Numbered from the stretch's first letter, positions 1-6,245 are shown. The stretch is DNA of 6,977 nucleotides from Anaerolineales bacterium (GCA_022865865.1 JALHTN010000446.1:1-6977), one strand, 5' to 3'. A program made the numbers and translations. Notes: generated by a model from the letters alone, not told the origin.

Positions 1-16
1 AATCTTGATCTGTCAT
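1..16 (-). CDS. Start of a gene running off the left edge (5 codons visible)
   Basis: An ATG on the minus strand at 16-14 opens a frame reading M-T-D-Q-D before the window ends. A GTGAGG stretch lies 6 bases upstream, a believable ribosome binding site. The gene has the same direction as the two-component genes and starts 111 bp after the response regulator stop, so it could belong to their transcript or have its own promoter. Five residues are too few to suggest a product. Confidence 0.45.
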
Positions 17-127
17 AGAATACCTCACTCAAGGTTGATAACGATCTCCTCTCGACCCTTAATTCTGTCACAACTAGATTAACGTAACCTGAGATAATGC
101 CCAAAAAAGAATGAGAGTGCGATTAAT

Positions 128-817
128 TTATTTCAATTCGATCAATCCTGTTCGAATTGCGAATTTTACCAACTCTGTCGAAGAATGAAAATTTAATTTA
201 TGCATGATCCGTTCGCGATGTCTGGCGACGGTTTTGGGGCTGATGCCCAGTTGTTCTCCGATCTGGTTGTTGGTATTTCCCTCGGCCACCGCCTCCAGCA
301 CCTGGAGTTCGCGCTTGCTGAGCACATCCAGGCCTTTTTCGCCATCCTCCGGCTCCCCAAAGCGGCGTGCTCCTGGTGGCGTTTGGTTTATCAGGCGCCG
401 GTAATCATCCAGCAGCCAGCTGGCCAGTGCCGGCTGCAGATACACATTGCCAAGGGCAACACAGCGGATCGCAGCTACCAATTCCTCCGCCGCGACCTGC
501 TTGGTGATATATCCAGACGCACCTGCAGAGAGCATCTCAAACAGGTACTGCTTATCCTCATGCACGGTCAGGGCTAACACATAATAATTCTCATCCATTT
601 CCTTCAAACGCCGGGTCGCCTCCAGCCCATCCATCTCCGGCATGGTGATATCCATGACGATCACATCGGGATGGGTTGCCTGCGCCTGTTCGAGCGCCTG
701 CACTCCGCTGCTGGCCTCCGCTACCACCTGCAGCCCTTCCTGTGTATCCAGAAACGACTTCAAGCCAGTGCGTACAATATCGTGATCGTCAACTAACATC
801 AGGCGGATGGTGTTCAT
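128..817 (-). CDS. NarL/FixJ-family response regulator (receiver + LuxR-type HTH)
   Basis: This is a 229-residue cytoplasmic transcription factor, a normal length for the family. An N-terminal receiver domain (about 4-122) carries the acidic pair D10-D11, the predicted phosphoacceptor D56 (in VIVMDITMPEMDG), the switch threonine T84 and the conserved K106. After a linker rich in charged residues, a LuxR-type helix-turn-helix (about 164-225) shows the typical LSKRELQVLEAVAEG and SPKTVARHRERI segments. The ATG at 817 is preferred over an in-frame TTG 15 bases upstream, because GAGGAG lies 7 bases before the ATG and overlaps that TTG. The gene overlaps the histidine kinase by 29 bp, so the two are almost certainly a cognate pair with coupled translation. 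By family knowledge, phosphorylation by the kinase promotes DNA binding. Its targets are inferred to include the divergent cytochrome genes. Confidence 0.93.
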   Translation of the reverse strand: MNTIRLMLVDDHDIVRTGLKSFLDTQEGLQVVAEASSGVQALEQAQATHPDVIVMDITMPEMDGLEATRRLKEMDENYYVLALTVHEDKQYLFEMLSAGASGYITKQVAAEELVAAIRCVALGNVYLQPALASWLLDDYRRLINQTPPGARRFGEPEDGEKGLDVLSKRELQVLEAVAEGNTNNQIGEQLGISPKTVARHRERIMHKLNFHSSTELVKFAIRTGLIELK

Positions 818-2300
818 CTGGTATCTCCTCAATCACAGTATTTAGATCTTCACGTAATGGCACATTAACCTCAACAATCGTTCCACCGCTTGCCGGGCTG
901 GTTATTTGCAGCTGGCCTCCAACCGATGCGACCCGTTCGCGCATGCCCTCCAGACCCCAGCCCCGCAGTGGTGAATCAGGTGGCATGCTCCTGATCCCCA
1001 CCCCTTTATCCCGCACGTGCATAACCACCTGTTCGGGATCAAATTCCAATTCCAGGTTGGCCTGCTCGCATTGTGCGTGGCGGATGACATTGGTCAGCGC
1101 TTCCTGAGCCACCCTGAAAAGCACCGTTTCCACCAGCGGGTCCAGCCGTTGGCGTTCACCCAAAATTTGCAGATCAACCTGCAGTCCCGCCCGTTTTTGT
1201 TCTTCCTCAGCCAGGTACTGCAGTGCTGGAACCAGGCCCAGATCATCCAGCTGTGCAGGACGTAAATCATGCACCAGCCGGTAAATGCCTTGCGCCATAT
1301 CGCGAGTCTGGGATTGCAGGTCATTGATCAGGTCACGTGTTTTCGGTTCCCTGGGCACCAGGTTCTTTAAGGTCGCCAGGTTTAGGCTCAGTGCGGTTAG
1401 GAATTGGGCTGTCTCGTCGTGCAGCTCCCTGGCGATGCGGCCACGTTCATCTTCTTGGGCAATCACGGTGTGGCGCAGCAGCTCGCGGCGCATTGCCTCC
1501 CGCTCCTCGAGATCTTGCTGCACCTGCTCGAGAGCCTCAAAGCGTTCTTGTTGTGCGGAAAGCAGCTGTTTCTCGCGCTCCCGGTCTACCACCTGGATGG
1601 CCTGGATCAGGTTTACCGTCACCAGTATTGCCATCGCCGCCCTTACCAGTTGAATTGGGAAACCCAGGGTGCCCACAAAGACTGCAGAATTGATCACGTT
1701 CGCCGGGAACATATCGATCGGCGCCACAAATATCTGGGTTACCCCATAAAGGATGAAACCCAGCGCTGCCCATCTGAAACGCCGGGCGATGTCCGCCCGC
1801 CCCTCATCTTCTACCTGCCGGGCGCGCTTGCCCAGCCCCAAACCAGCCAGGATGCCGCCTGGCACCGCCAGGAAATAACGAGCCAGGGTATCCGCCGGCG
1901 CGAGCAGCAAATCCGGTCTTAGCTGGTAGATGACCAGCAGCGCGATCGCATAAATACCCAGCATGCCGATCAAGATGGCCACGGGTAAGCCATTTCCCCG
2001 ATCCGGCCCGACCAGCATCAGCAATCCAAAATAAATCAGGGGAATAAAGGATATCACCAGCAGCGCGAAGCGCAGCCAAGTGATGTATTCCGGGAAAGGT
2101 ACCCCCAGCCAGGCACCCTGCATCAGCAGGATTTCGATCCATTCGTGCATGCCGTGCAGTAAGCCAAATACTGCCAAGGGGCGCAGCACCCGTCGTTCTG
2201 CCAACCTTGGTGTGCGCAGACTTTCCAGTGACAGGGCCACCCCCATGCTGAAAAACGCCAGCCCGTAAATGAAGAAAATTAATACGATATCCCATTGCAT
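789..2300 (-). CDS. NarX/DegS-type membrane sensor histidine kinase (HisKA_3)
   Basis: This is a 503-residue sensor kinase. Roughly seven hydrophobic segments fill residues 5-235 (about 5-25, 42-60, 73-98, 105-126, 141-156, 176-194, 205-235), so the sensor is the membrane domain itself, with no large extracellular domain. A charged coiled coil follows (about 238-276). The HisKA_3 dimerisation domain contains the phosphoacceptor H294 in the motif RIARELHDETAQ. The ATPase domain shows the N box (E400 to N404), the D431-K-G-V-G435 box and the G447-W-G-L-E-G452 box. The second hydrophobic segment has the histidines H49 and H52 (LLHGMHEW), which could sense a cofactor or quinone; this is speculation. 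The ATG at 2300 is chosen because membrane segment one begins right after it; an in-frame TTG at 2369 would add 23 polar residues. The ribosome site at 2300 is weak (GAGG 14 bases away), so the start is less certain than the gene. The signal sensed is unknown. Confidence 0.92.
   Translation of the reverse strand: MQWDIVLIFFIYGLAFFSMGVALSLESLRTPRLAERRVLRPLAVFGLLHGMHEWIEILLMQGAWLGVPFPEYITWLRFALLVISFIPLIYFGLLMLVGPDRGNGLPVAILIGMLGIYAIALLVIYQLRPDLLLAPADTLARYFLAVPGGILAGLGLGKRARQVEDEGRADIARRFRWAALGFILYGVTQIFVAPIDMFPANVINSAVFVGTLGFPIQLVRAAMAILVTVNLIQAIQVVDREREKQLLSAQQERFEALEQVQQDLEEREAMRRELLRHTVIAQEDERGRIARELHDETAQFLTALSLNLATLKNLVPREPKTRDLINDLQSQTRDMAQGIYRLVHDLRPAQLDDLGLVPALQYLAEEEQKRAGLQVDLQILGERQRLDPLVETVLFRVAQEALTNVIRHAQCEQANLELEFDPEQVVMHVRDKGVGIRSMPPDSPLRGWGLEGMRERVASVGGQLQITSPASGGTIVEVNVPLREDLNTVIEEIPDEHHPPDVS
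825..830 (-). promoter_or_regulatory. Ribosome binding site of the response regulator
   Basis: GAGGAG on the minus strand sits 7 bases before the ATG at 817. It lies inside the last codons of the histidine kinase gene and decides the regulator start against the upstream TTG. Its location implies translational coupling. Confidence 0.75.
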
Positions 2301-2453
2301 GGCTATTAAATAAACCTCACAGTGAACTCCATGATCTCGCTGCCTCCAACCAGAGCTATTGTACAGCAAACTGTTGAATCTATGCTCTGCGAGGATATGA
2401 CAAACATCCTATACCCTGCATTACATATGCACTCATTCAAGGTTAATGTTTGG

Positions 2454-2478
2454 GGTAAAATTACCGAGTAAATTTACC
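2454..2478. promoter_or_regulatory. Tandem pair of GGTAA-N2-TTACC dyads (candidate operator)
   Basis: The first dyad, GGTAAAATTACC (2454-2465), is followed after one base by AGTAAATTTACC (2467-2478), which matches the same pattern at 9 of 10 fixed positions and contains the perfect palindrome GTAAATTTAC. The two are 13 bp apart, start to start. An outer inverted repeat GGGTAAA/TTTACCC (2453-2459, 2473-2479) spans both. Relative to the possible TACAAT -10 at 2519 the pair would lie about 60-70 bp upstream of transcription start, a usual activator position. Confidence 0.5.
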
Positions 2479-2534
2479 CAATCTTAGGTGATTATATCCA
2501 AATCATAAGATGCTAGGATACAATAATTACCTCG

Positions 2535-2546
2535 GGTAAGGTTACC
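2535..2546. promoter_or_regulatory. Third GGTAA-N2-TTACC dyad (candidate operator)
   Basis: GGTAAGGTTACC repeats the five-base arms of the 2454-2465 dyad exactly, 81 bp downstream and just ahead of the cytochrome ribosome binding site. A further TTACC at 2527-2531 faces its left arm, making TTACC-TCG-GGTAA. Sitting near or just after the presumed transcription start, it could act as a negative or autoregulatory site; this is inference. Confidence 0.45.
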
Positions 2547-2558
2547 TTTCTGCAAAAC

Positions 2559-2564
2559 GAGGAG
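2559..2564 (+). promoter_or_regulatory. Ribosome binding site of the octaheme cytochrome
   Basis: GAGGAG lies 7 bases before the ATG at 2572, a strong Shine-Dalgarno match that fixes the start directly before a lipoprotein signal peptide. Confidence 0.75.
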
Positions 2565-2571
2565 ATGGACA

Positions 2572-3837
2572 ATGAAAATAATTAAATACCTGTTCATGTT
2601 TGCTGCCATGATAGTGCTTATCGCCGCTCTGGCAGCCTGCGCGGGATCTGAAGGACCAGAAGGAAAATCGGGTCCCGCGGGACCACCAGGACCTGAAGGT
2701 CCCCAAGGACCTCCTGGACAGGAAGGTCCCGCGGGACCGTCTGGCCCAACTGGCGAAGCTGAGGTAGGAACAGGTGGCGTAGGCGCAGAATATGTCGGCA
2801 GCGGCACCTGTGCTGGTTGCCATGCGGACACCGCTGAGGTCTTCATGCAGTCCGGTCACGCTTACAAGCTCAATCCGGTAGTGGCTGGTCAGCCCCCCGA
2901 GTACCCCTTCACCGAGCTGAGCGAGCTGCCGGAGGGCTACACCTGGGATGACATCGCTTACGTGATCGGCGGCTATAACTGGAAAGCTCGTTTTGTGGAC
3001 CAGGATGGCTACATCATCACCGACGAACCCGGCGCTTCCGGCAACGAAGAATATCTCAACCAATACAACTTTGCTAATCCGATCGTAGGTACTGATGCAG
3101 GCTGGGTAACCTACCATTCTGGTGAAGAAGATATACCCTATGACTGCGGCAGCTGCCACACCACCGGCTACAGCCCCAACGGCAGCCAGGACGATCTGCC
3201 TGGTGTGGTGGGTACCTGGGCCGAACCCGGCATCATGTGCGAAGAATGCCATGGTCCGGGTGGGCTGCACATACAGAACCCGCAGGGCGTGCAGATGGAT
3301 ATCGACCGCGATGGTGAGCTGTGCGGTCAGTGCCATCGCCGCGGCGAGATCGAATTGGTCGACGCCAGCGGCGGCTTTATCCAACATCACGAGCAGTACG
3401 AGGAGCTATTCCAGGGCAAGCACGTTGTCATCGACTGTGTGATCTGCCATGACCCCCACGAAGGTGTCGTGCAGCTGCGCATGGACGATGCGGTACCCAA
3501 CACCCGCACCCAGTGTGAGAACTGCCACCTGGAAGAGACCCAGTTCCAGGACTCGGTGATCCACCCCGCCGCTGCTGAGTGCATCGACTGCCACATGCCG
3601 CGCATGGTCAAGTCCGCGGTCGGTAACACTGAGAACTTTACTGGCGATATCCGCACCCACTTGATGCGCATCAACCCAACCCAGATCGAGCAGTTCAACG
3701 AAGATGGATCGGCTTCACTGTCCGAGATCGGCCTCAATTTCGCGTGCCGCCACTGCCACGGCGTGACAGCCTCCGAAAAGACAGATGAAGAGCTGATCGA
3801 GAAAGCAGTGGATTATCATATACCAGCGGAGCAGTAA
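2572..3837 (+). CDS. Octaheme c-type cytochrome lipoprotein with collagen-like stalk
   Basis: The 421-residue protein begins with a lipoprotein signal peptide: two lysines, a hydrophobic core and the lipobox L20-A-A-C23, so the mature protein should be lipid-anchored outside the cytoplasmic membrane. Thirteen uninterrupted Gly-X-Y triplets follow (residues 25-63), many of them Gly-Pro-X, forming a collagen-like stalk. The rest carries eight CXXCH heme sites starting at C80, C192, C223, C251, C289, C315, C337 and C392. The opening G-S-G-T-C-A-G-C-H and the CEECHGPGG segment resemble cytochrome c554-type multiheme proteins, and CHDPHEG and CIDCHMPR resemble segments of multiheme nitrite reductase relatives, but no catalytic assignment is justified. 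It is the first gene of the plus-strand cytochrome cluster and lies downstream of the operator-like dyads. A terminator-like hairpin follows it. Likely role: an electron acceptor or carrier on the outer face, taking electrons from the NapC-like cytochrome encoded next. Confidence 0.93.
   Translation: MKIIKYLFMFAAMIVLIAALAACAGSEGPEGKSGPAGPPGPEGPQGPPGQEGPAGPSGPTGEAEVGTGGVGAEYVGSGTCAGCHADTAEVFMQSGHAYKLNPVVAGQPPEYPFTELSELPEGYTWDDIAYVIGGYNWKARFVDQDGYIITDEPGASGNEEYLNQYNFANPIVGTDAGWVTYHSGEEDIPYDCGSCHTTGYSPNGSQDDLPGVVGTWAEPGIMCEECHGPGGLHIQNPQGVQMDIDRDGELCGQCHRRGEIELVDASGGFIQHHEQYEELFQGKHVVIDCVICHDPHEGVVQLRMDDAVPNTRTQCENCHLEETQFQDSVIHPAAAECIDCHMPRMVKSAVGNTENFTGDIRTHLMRINPTQIEQFNEDGSASLSEIGLNFACRHCHGVTASEKTDEELIEKAVDYHIPAEQ
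2644..2760 (+). repeat. Gly-X-Y (collagen-like) coding repeat with two perfect 14-bp palindromes
   Basis: This is the DNA behind the collagen-like stalk: nine-base periodic, rich in GGNCCN units. The palindrome GGTCCCGCGGGACC occurs exactly twice, at 2671-2684 and 2725-2738, 54 bp (18 codons) apart. The near self-complementarity means that an antisense frame also reads as Gly/Pro repeats. Such DNA is prone to expansion or contraction by slippage. Confidence 0.8.
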
Positions 3838-3870
3838 ACATTTTATCAATCTGTACTTAGAAACATCATT

Positions 3871-3903
3871 TGAAACGGGCCGGAGACTACCCGGCCCGTT
3901 TCA
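3871..3903 (+). terminator. GC-rich hairpin after the octaheme cytochrome gene
   Basis: A perfect 13-bp inverted repeat, TGAAACGGGCCGG / CCGGCCCGTTTCA, encloses a 7-base loop (3884-3890). It starts 33 bp after the cytochrome stop codon. The run of T after the stem is short (TTT inside the arm), so it may be a partial terminator, a bidirectional one or an RNA-stabilising stem-loop rather than a full stop. It probably lowers expression of the downstream genes relative to the octaheme cytochrome. Confidence 0.7.
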
Positions 3904-3911
3904 CTATCAAT

Positions 3912-3917
3912 TATAAT
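3912..3917 (+). promoter_or_regulatory. Possible -10 element downstream of the hairpin
   Basis: A perfect TATAAT lies 30 bp before the start of the nonaheme cytochrome gene. The matching -35 position (about 3889-3894) falls in the hairpin and does not resemble TTGACA. It may be a secondary promoter for the downstream genes or a chance match in an AT-rich stretch. Confidence 0.25.
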
Positions 3918-3936
3918 AGTGGTATCTATCCCAAGT

Positions 3937-3940
3937 GGAG
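3937..3940 (+). promoter_or_regulatory. Ribosome binding site of the nonaheme cytochrome
   Basis: GGAG, 7 bases before the ATG at 3948, decides the start. An in-frame TTG at 3870 would begin next to the hairpin and add 26 residues that do not look like an N terminus. Confidence 0.65.
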
Positions 3941-3947
3941 TAAATTT

Positions 3948-5657
3948 ATGAGAAAGCTTTGGCAGAAATTCAAGACTGGTCTTCGAAATTTCTTCTTTCC
4001 CCCCGAAGGTTCACCTCGGTGGGTGCGCATATTGCCCTACGCATTGCTCGGCATCCTGACCCTGATCGTATTATCCGGAGCTGTGTGGGGTTGGGAATAC
4101 ACCAATTCTCCCGAATTCTGCGGCACAGCCTGCCACACCATGCCCCCGGAATTCACCAGTTATCTAGCTTCTCCTCATGCCCGCATCGACTGTGTCGACT
4201 GCCATATTGGCAAAGGCTTTTTCACCACCCGCGTCACCCGCAAGGCTGGCGACCTGCGCCACATCATCGCCACCACCTTCAACACTTACGAGTTTCCCAT
4301 CCGGGCGCGCCGCTTGCAGCCCGCCCGCGAAACCTGCGAGAAGTGCCATCTCCCCGAAAAGTTCTCCGATGACAGCCTGCGCGAGATCAGGCAGTTCACA
4401 CCAGACAAAGATAACACTCCCCTGACCACCTATTTAGTGCTTAAGACCGGCGGCGGCAGCAAGCGCGAAGGTTTGGGGCGCGGCATCCACTGGCATATTG
4501 AGAACCAGATTGAATTCCTGCCCCTCGATCCTGAGGAACAGGAGATCCCCTACGTGCGCGTTAGCGAAAACGATGGCACTATCACCGAATATATTGACAT
4601 TGAATCGGGACTCGATCCCAGTGATGTGAACCCGGATGACCTGGTGGAGATGGACTGCACCACCTGCCATAACCGCATCACCCACCTGGTGAACACTCCC
4701 GAAGCGACAGTTGATGAGCTCATGAATCGCGGCATCATCGATCCTGAGATCCCCGAAATCCGCCGGGTAGCCGTTGAGACCTACAGCCAGATTTATGACA
4801 CCACCCAGATCGGGCTGGAGGGCATCGCGGCCATTGCCAGTTTTTACGAAACTTATTACGGTGAATATTACACCGAAAACCAGGACAAAATTGACGTTGC
4901 CATAGCAGCCTTGCAAGATGCCTATTCTCAAAGCGTCTACCCGGAACAGAATTCGGATTGGACCACTCATCCCAACAACATCGGGCATAACGATTCAGCG
5001 GGTTGTTTCCGCTGTCACAGTGGTCAGCACTTAAACGCGGATGAGGAGGCCATTCGCCTGGAATGCAATCTCTGCCATTCCATCCCTGTCGTAGCCGGTC
5101 CTGGAGATTTTGTCTCCGAGATCGAGATCAGCAGCGGACCCGAACCCGAAACACATACAAATCCAAACTGGATCACTTTACACCGGGACCTGTTCGACCC
5201 GAGCTGCAGCAACTGCCACACCACCGACAAACCTGGCGGCACTGACAACACTTCATTCTGCTCCAACAGCGCCTGCCACGGCAATGTTTGGGAATACGCT
5301 GGTTTCGATGCCCCCGGACTGCGGGAGCTGTTATTGGAGCAGTTGCCTCCCGAGCCTACGCCCAGCGCACCTCCCGAAGGTGCTGCGCTGACTTACCAGA
5401 GCACGATTGGCCCCATGCTGGAGAGCAAGTGCGCTGCCTGCCACAGCACCTCCAACAGCTTGAAAGGGCTGGACCTGACTACCTACGCCGGCATCACCCA
5501 GGGCAGCGAGAGTGGGGCTGTGATCATCGCTGGCGACCCAGAGAACAGTCTCATCCTTGTTATTCAGACCAGTGAGGATCCCCACTTCGCCCAGCTGACA
5601 TCCGATGAACTGGAGCTCCTGAAAAACTGGATCGCAGATGGGGCACCTGAGGAGTAA
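3948..5657 (+). CDS. Membrane-anchored nonaheme cytochrome, NapC/NirT-like, with C-terminal monoheme domain
   Basis: This 569-residue protein has a basic N terminus, one membrane helix (about 27-48) and a large outside part with nine heme sites. The first, C58-G-T-A-C62-H63, is CX3CH and is followed by M65, recalling the CHxM arrangement of NapC/NrfH quinol-oxidising cytochromes. Six CXXCH sites begin at C82, C130, C237, C353, C373 and C420. An eighth site, C438 to H444, is CX4CH. The ninth, CXXCH at C495, lies in a separate C-terminal domain (about 480-569) joined by a Pro-rich linker (465-477). That domain resembles the monoheme cytochromes found in planctomycete-type (PSCyt1-like) proteins. 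The segment N343-N-I-G-H347 before C353 recalls large NapC/NirT cytochromes of metal-reducing Geobacter. NapC relatives are usually far smaller and tetraheme. Likely role: electron relay between the membrane quinol-oxidising machinery and the octaheme lipoprotein. It is preceded by a hairpin and followed after 101 bp by the Rieske gene. Confidence 0.9.
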   Translation: MRKLWQKFKTGLRNFFFPPEGSPRWVRILPYALLGILTLIVLSGAVWGWEYTNSPEFCGTACHTMPPEFTSYLASPHARIDCVDCHIGKGFFTTRVTRKAGDLRHIIATTFNTYEFPIRARRLQPARETCEKCHLPEKFSDDSLREIRQFTPDKDNTPLTTYLVLKTGGGSKREGLGRGIHWHIENQIEFLPLDPEEQEIPYVRVSENDGTITEYIDIESGLDPSDVNPDDLVEMDCTTCHNRITHLVNTPEATVDELMNRGIIDPEIPEIRRVAVETYSQIYDTTQIGLEGIAAIASFYETYYGEYYTENQDKIDVAIAALQDAYSQSVYPEQNSDWTTHPNNIGHNDSAGCFRCHSGQHLNADEEAIRLECNLCHSIPVVAGPGDFVSEIEISSGPEPETHTNPNWITLHRDLFDPSCSNCHTTDKPGGTDNTSFCSNSACHGNVWEYAGFDAPGLRELLLEQLPPEPTPSAPPEGAALTYQSTIGPMLESKCAACHSTSNSLKGLDLTTYAGITQGSESGAVIIAGDPENSLILVIQTSEDPHFAQLTSDELELLKNWIADGAPEE

Positions 5658-5758
5658 GTCAATTACGCCTGTTCATCAGGATTTTAAAGTGTACGCACAT
5701 TAGAATACATTCCACACGTGGTGATTCGTCCAGTTGGTAAACGCCAAAGGAGACCAAG

Positions 5759-6244
5759 ATGGAAGAAGAAAAAGACCAGCTCAGCCGACGAAATTTCTTA
5801 GCCATTGCAATCGGTGCCATTGGGGCGCTGATGGGGATCGTTATGGCGATACCCGCCGTGGCTTATGTCATCGGTCCCGCGCTGAAGCGAAAAACATCTG
5901 AAAATTGGGTCAGACTCGGCCCAACCTCAAAAGTCGAGCTCGGAACCCCTACGCTTTTTAAAACCACTGTTGAAACACAAACCGGTTGGATCCTGACTGA
6001 GGAAGAGCTTTCCGTCTACGTCCTCACCGAAGACGGGCGTGATTACATTGCCCTGTCAAATATCTGCACGCACCTTGGCTGCCGCGTGCGCTGGATCAGC
6101 GATCAAGGGCAGTATTTCTGCCCCTGCCACAACGCGGCCTTTAACAAAATAGGTCTGGTGGTTTCTGGCCCTCCACCCAAACCCCTTGACCGGTTTGAGA
6201 CCAAGGTTGAGGATGAGCAATTGTTTATCCTGCTGGGAGGTTGA
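5759..6244 (+). CDS. petC: Rieske iron-sulfur protein of a cytochrome bc/b6f-type complex
   Basis: The 161-residue protein starts with a twin-arginine signal, S9-R-R-N-F-L14, and a hydrophobic stretch (about 14-40) without an obvious cleavage site, so it is probably Tat-exported and stays anchored. Cluster box I is C103-T-H105-L-G-C108 and box II is C121-P-C123-H124. By family knowledge C103, H105, C121 and H124 bind the 2Fe-2S cluster and C108-C123 form the disulfide. The proline loop is present (S136-G-P-P-P-K-P-L). Box II continues N-A-A-F instead of the usual G-S-x-Y, so both hydrogen-bond donors that raise the cluster potential are missing, which fits a menaquinol-oxidising complex. An AAAGGAG site lies 6 bases before the ATG. 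The 101-bp gap upstream shows no clear promoter or terminator. One base separates it from the cytochrome b gene. The symbol follows the b6f-type partner; qcrA would be equally fair. Confidence 0.95.
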   Translation: MEEEKDQLSRRNFLAIAIGAIGALMGIVMAIPAVAYVIGPALKRKTSENWVRLGPTSKVELGTPTLFKTTVETQTGWILTEEELSVYVLTEDGRDYIALSNICTHLGCRVRWISDQGQYFCPCHNAAFNKIGLVVSGPPPKPLDRFETKVEDEQLFILLGG

Positions 6245-6245
6245 A

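Larger units (their letters stand above)
2301..2571. promoter_or_regulatory. Divergent intergenic region between the two-component system and the cytochrome operon
   Basis: This 271-bp AT-rich gap holds no believable gene and must contain promoters for both arms. A minus-strand TACAAT (2363-2358) and a plus-strand TACAAT (2519-2524) are possible -10 elements, but neither has a convincing TTGACA-like -35. That would fit activator-dependent promoters. Besides the GGTAA-N2-TTACC dyads listed separately, there are two weaker dyads: AGGAT/ATCCT around 2392-2410 and TGCAT-N5-ATGCA at 2417-2431. The promoter positions are inference. Confidence 0.6.

Noticed and set aside
35..48. FNR-like site TTGAT-N4-ATCTC ahead of the left-edge gene
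   Set aside because: Only 8 of 10 consensus positions match, it is a single copy close to the start codon, and such matches are common by chance in AT-rich DNA.
60..127. Possible promoter (TTGGGC-17-TAATCT, minus strand) and T-run after the response regulator gene
   Set aside because: Only three of six bases match in each hexamer, and no hairpin precedes the T-run, so neither a promoter nor a terminator can be supported.
2483..2509. CTTA..TGAT / ATCA.TAAG dyad resembling a CRP/FNR site
   Set aside because: The spacer between TGAT and ATCA is 9 bases and the arms need a bulge, so it does not fit the family consensus.
2484..2846. Antisense frame reading as a Gly/Pro-rich repeat protein
   Set aside because: The GGNCCN repeat is close to self-complementary, so the opposite strand also reads Gly-Pro. 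It is a mirror of the stalk coding region.
2542..3390. Long antisense open frame (282 codons) opposite the octaheme cytochrome
   Set aside because: It lies wholly opposite a clear heme protein, has no ribosome binding site or recognisable domain, and arises from the GC-rich codon pattern.
3938..3948. GAGTAAATTTA repeated from 2466-2476, as a possible further operator
   Set aside because: It covers the ribosome binding site and start codon, lacks the TTACC arm, and an 11-base match in a 7-kb window is expected by chance.
4434..4988. Antisense open frame of 184 codons within the nonaheme cytochrome gene
   Set aside because: It is fully covered by the real gene and has no start signal or family features.
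5668..5684. CCTG-TTCAT-CAGG hairpin with ATTT after the nonaheme cytochrome gene
   Set aside because: The stem is only four pairs and the T-run is short, too weak to call a terminator.
5712..5723. CACGTG-centred palindrome before the Rieske gene
   Set aside because: The symmetry does not extend beyond about six bases and the motif is not repeated.
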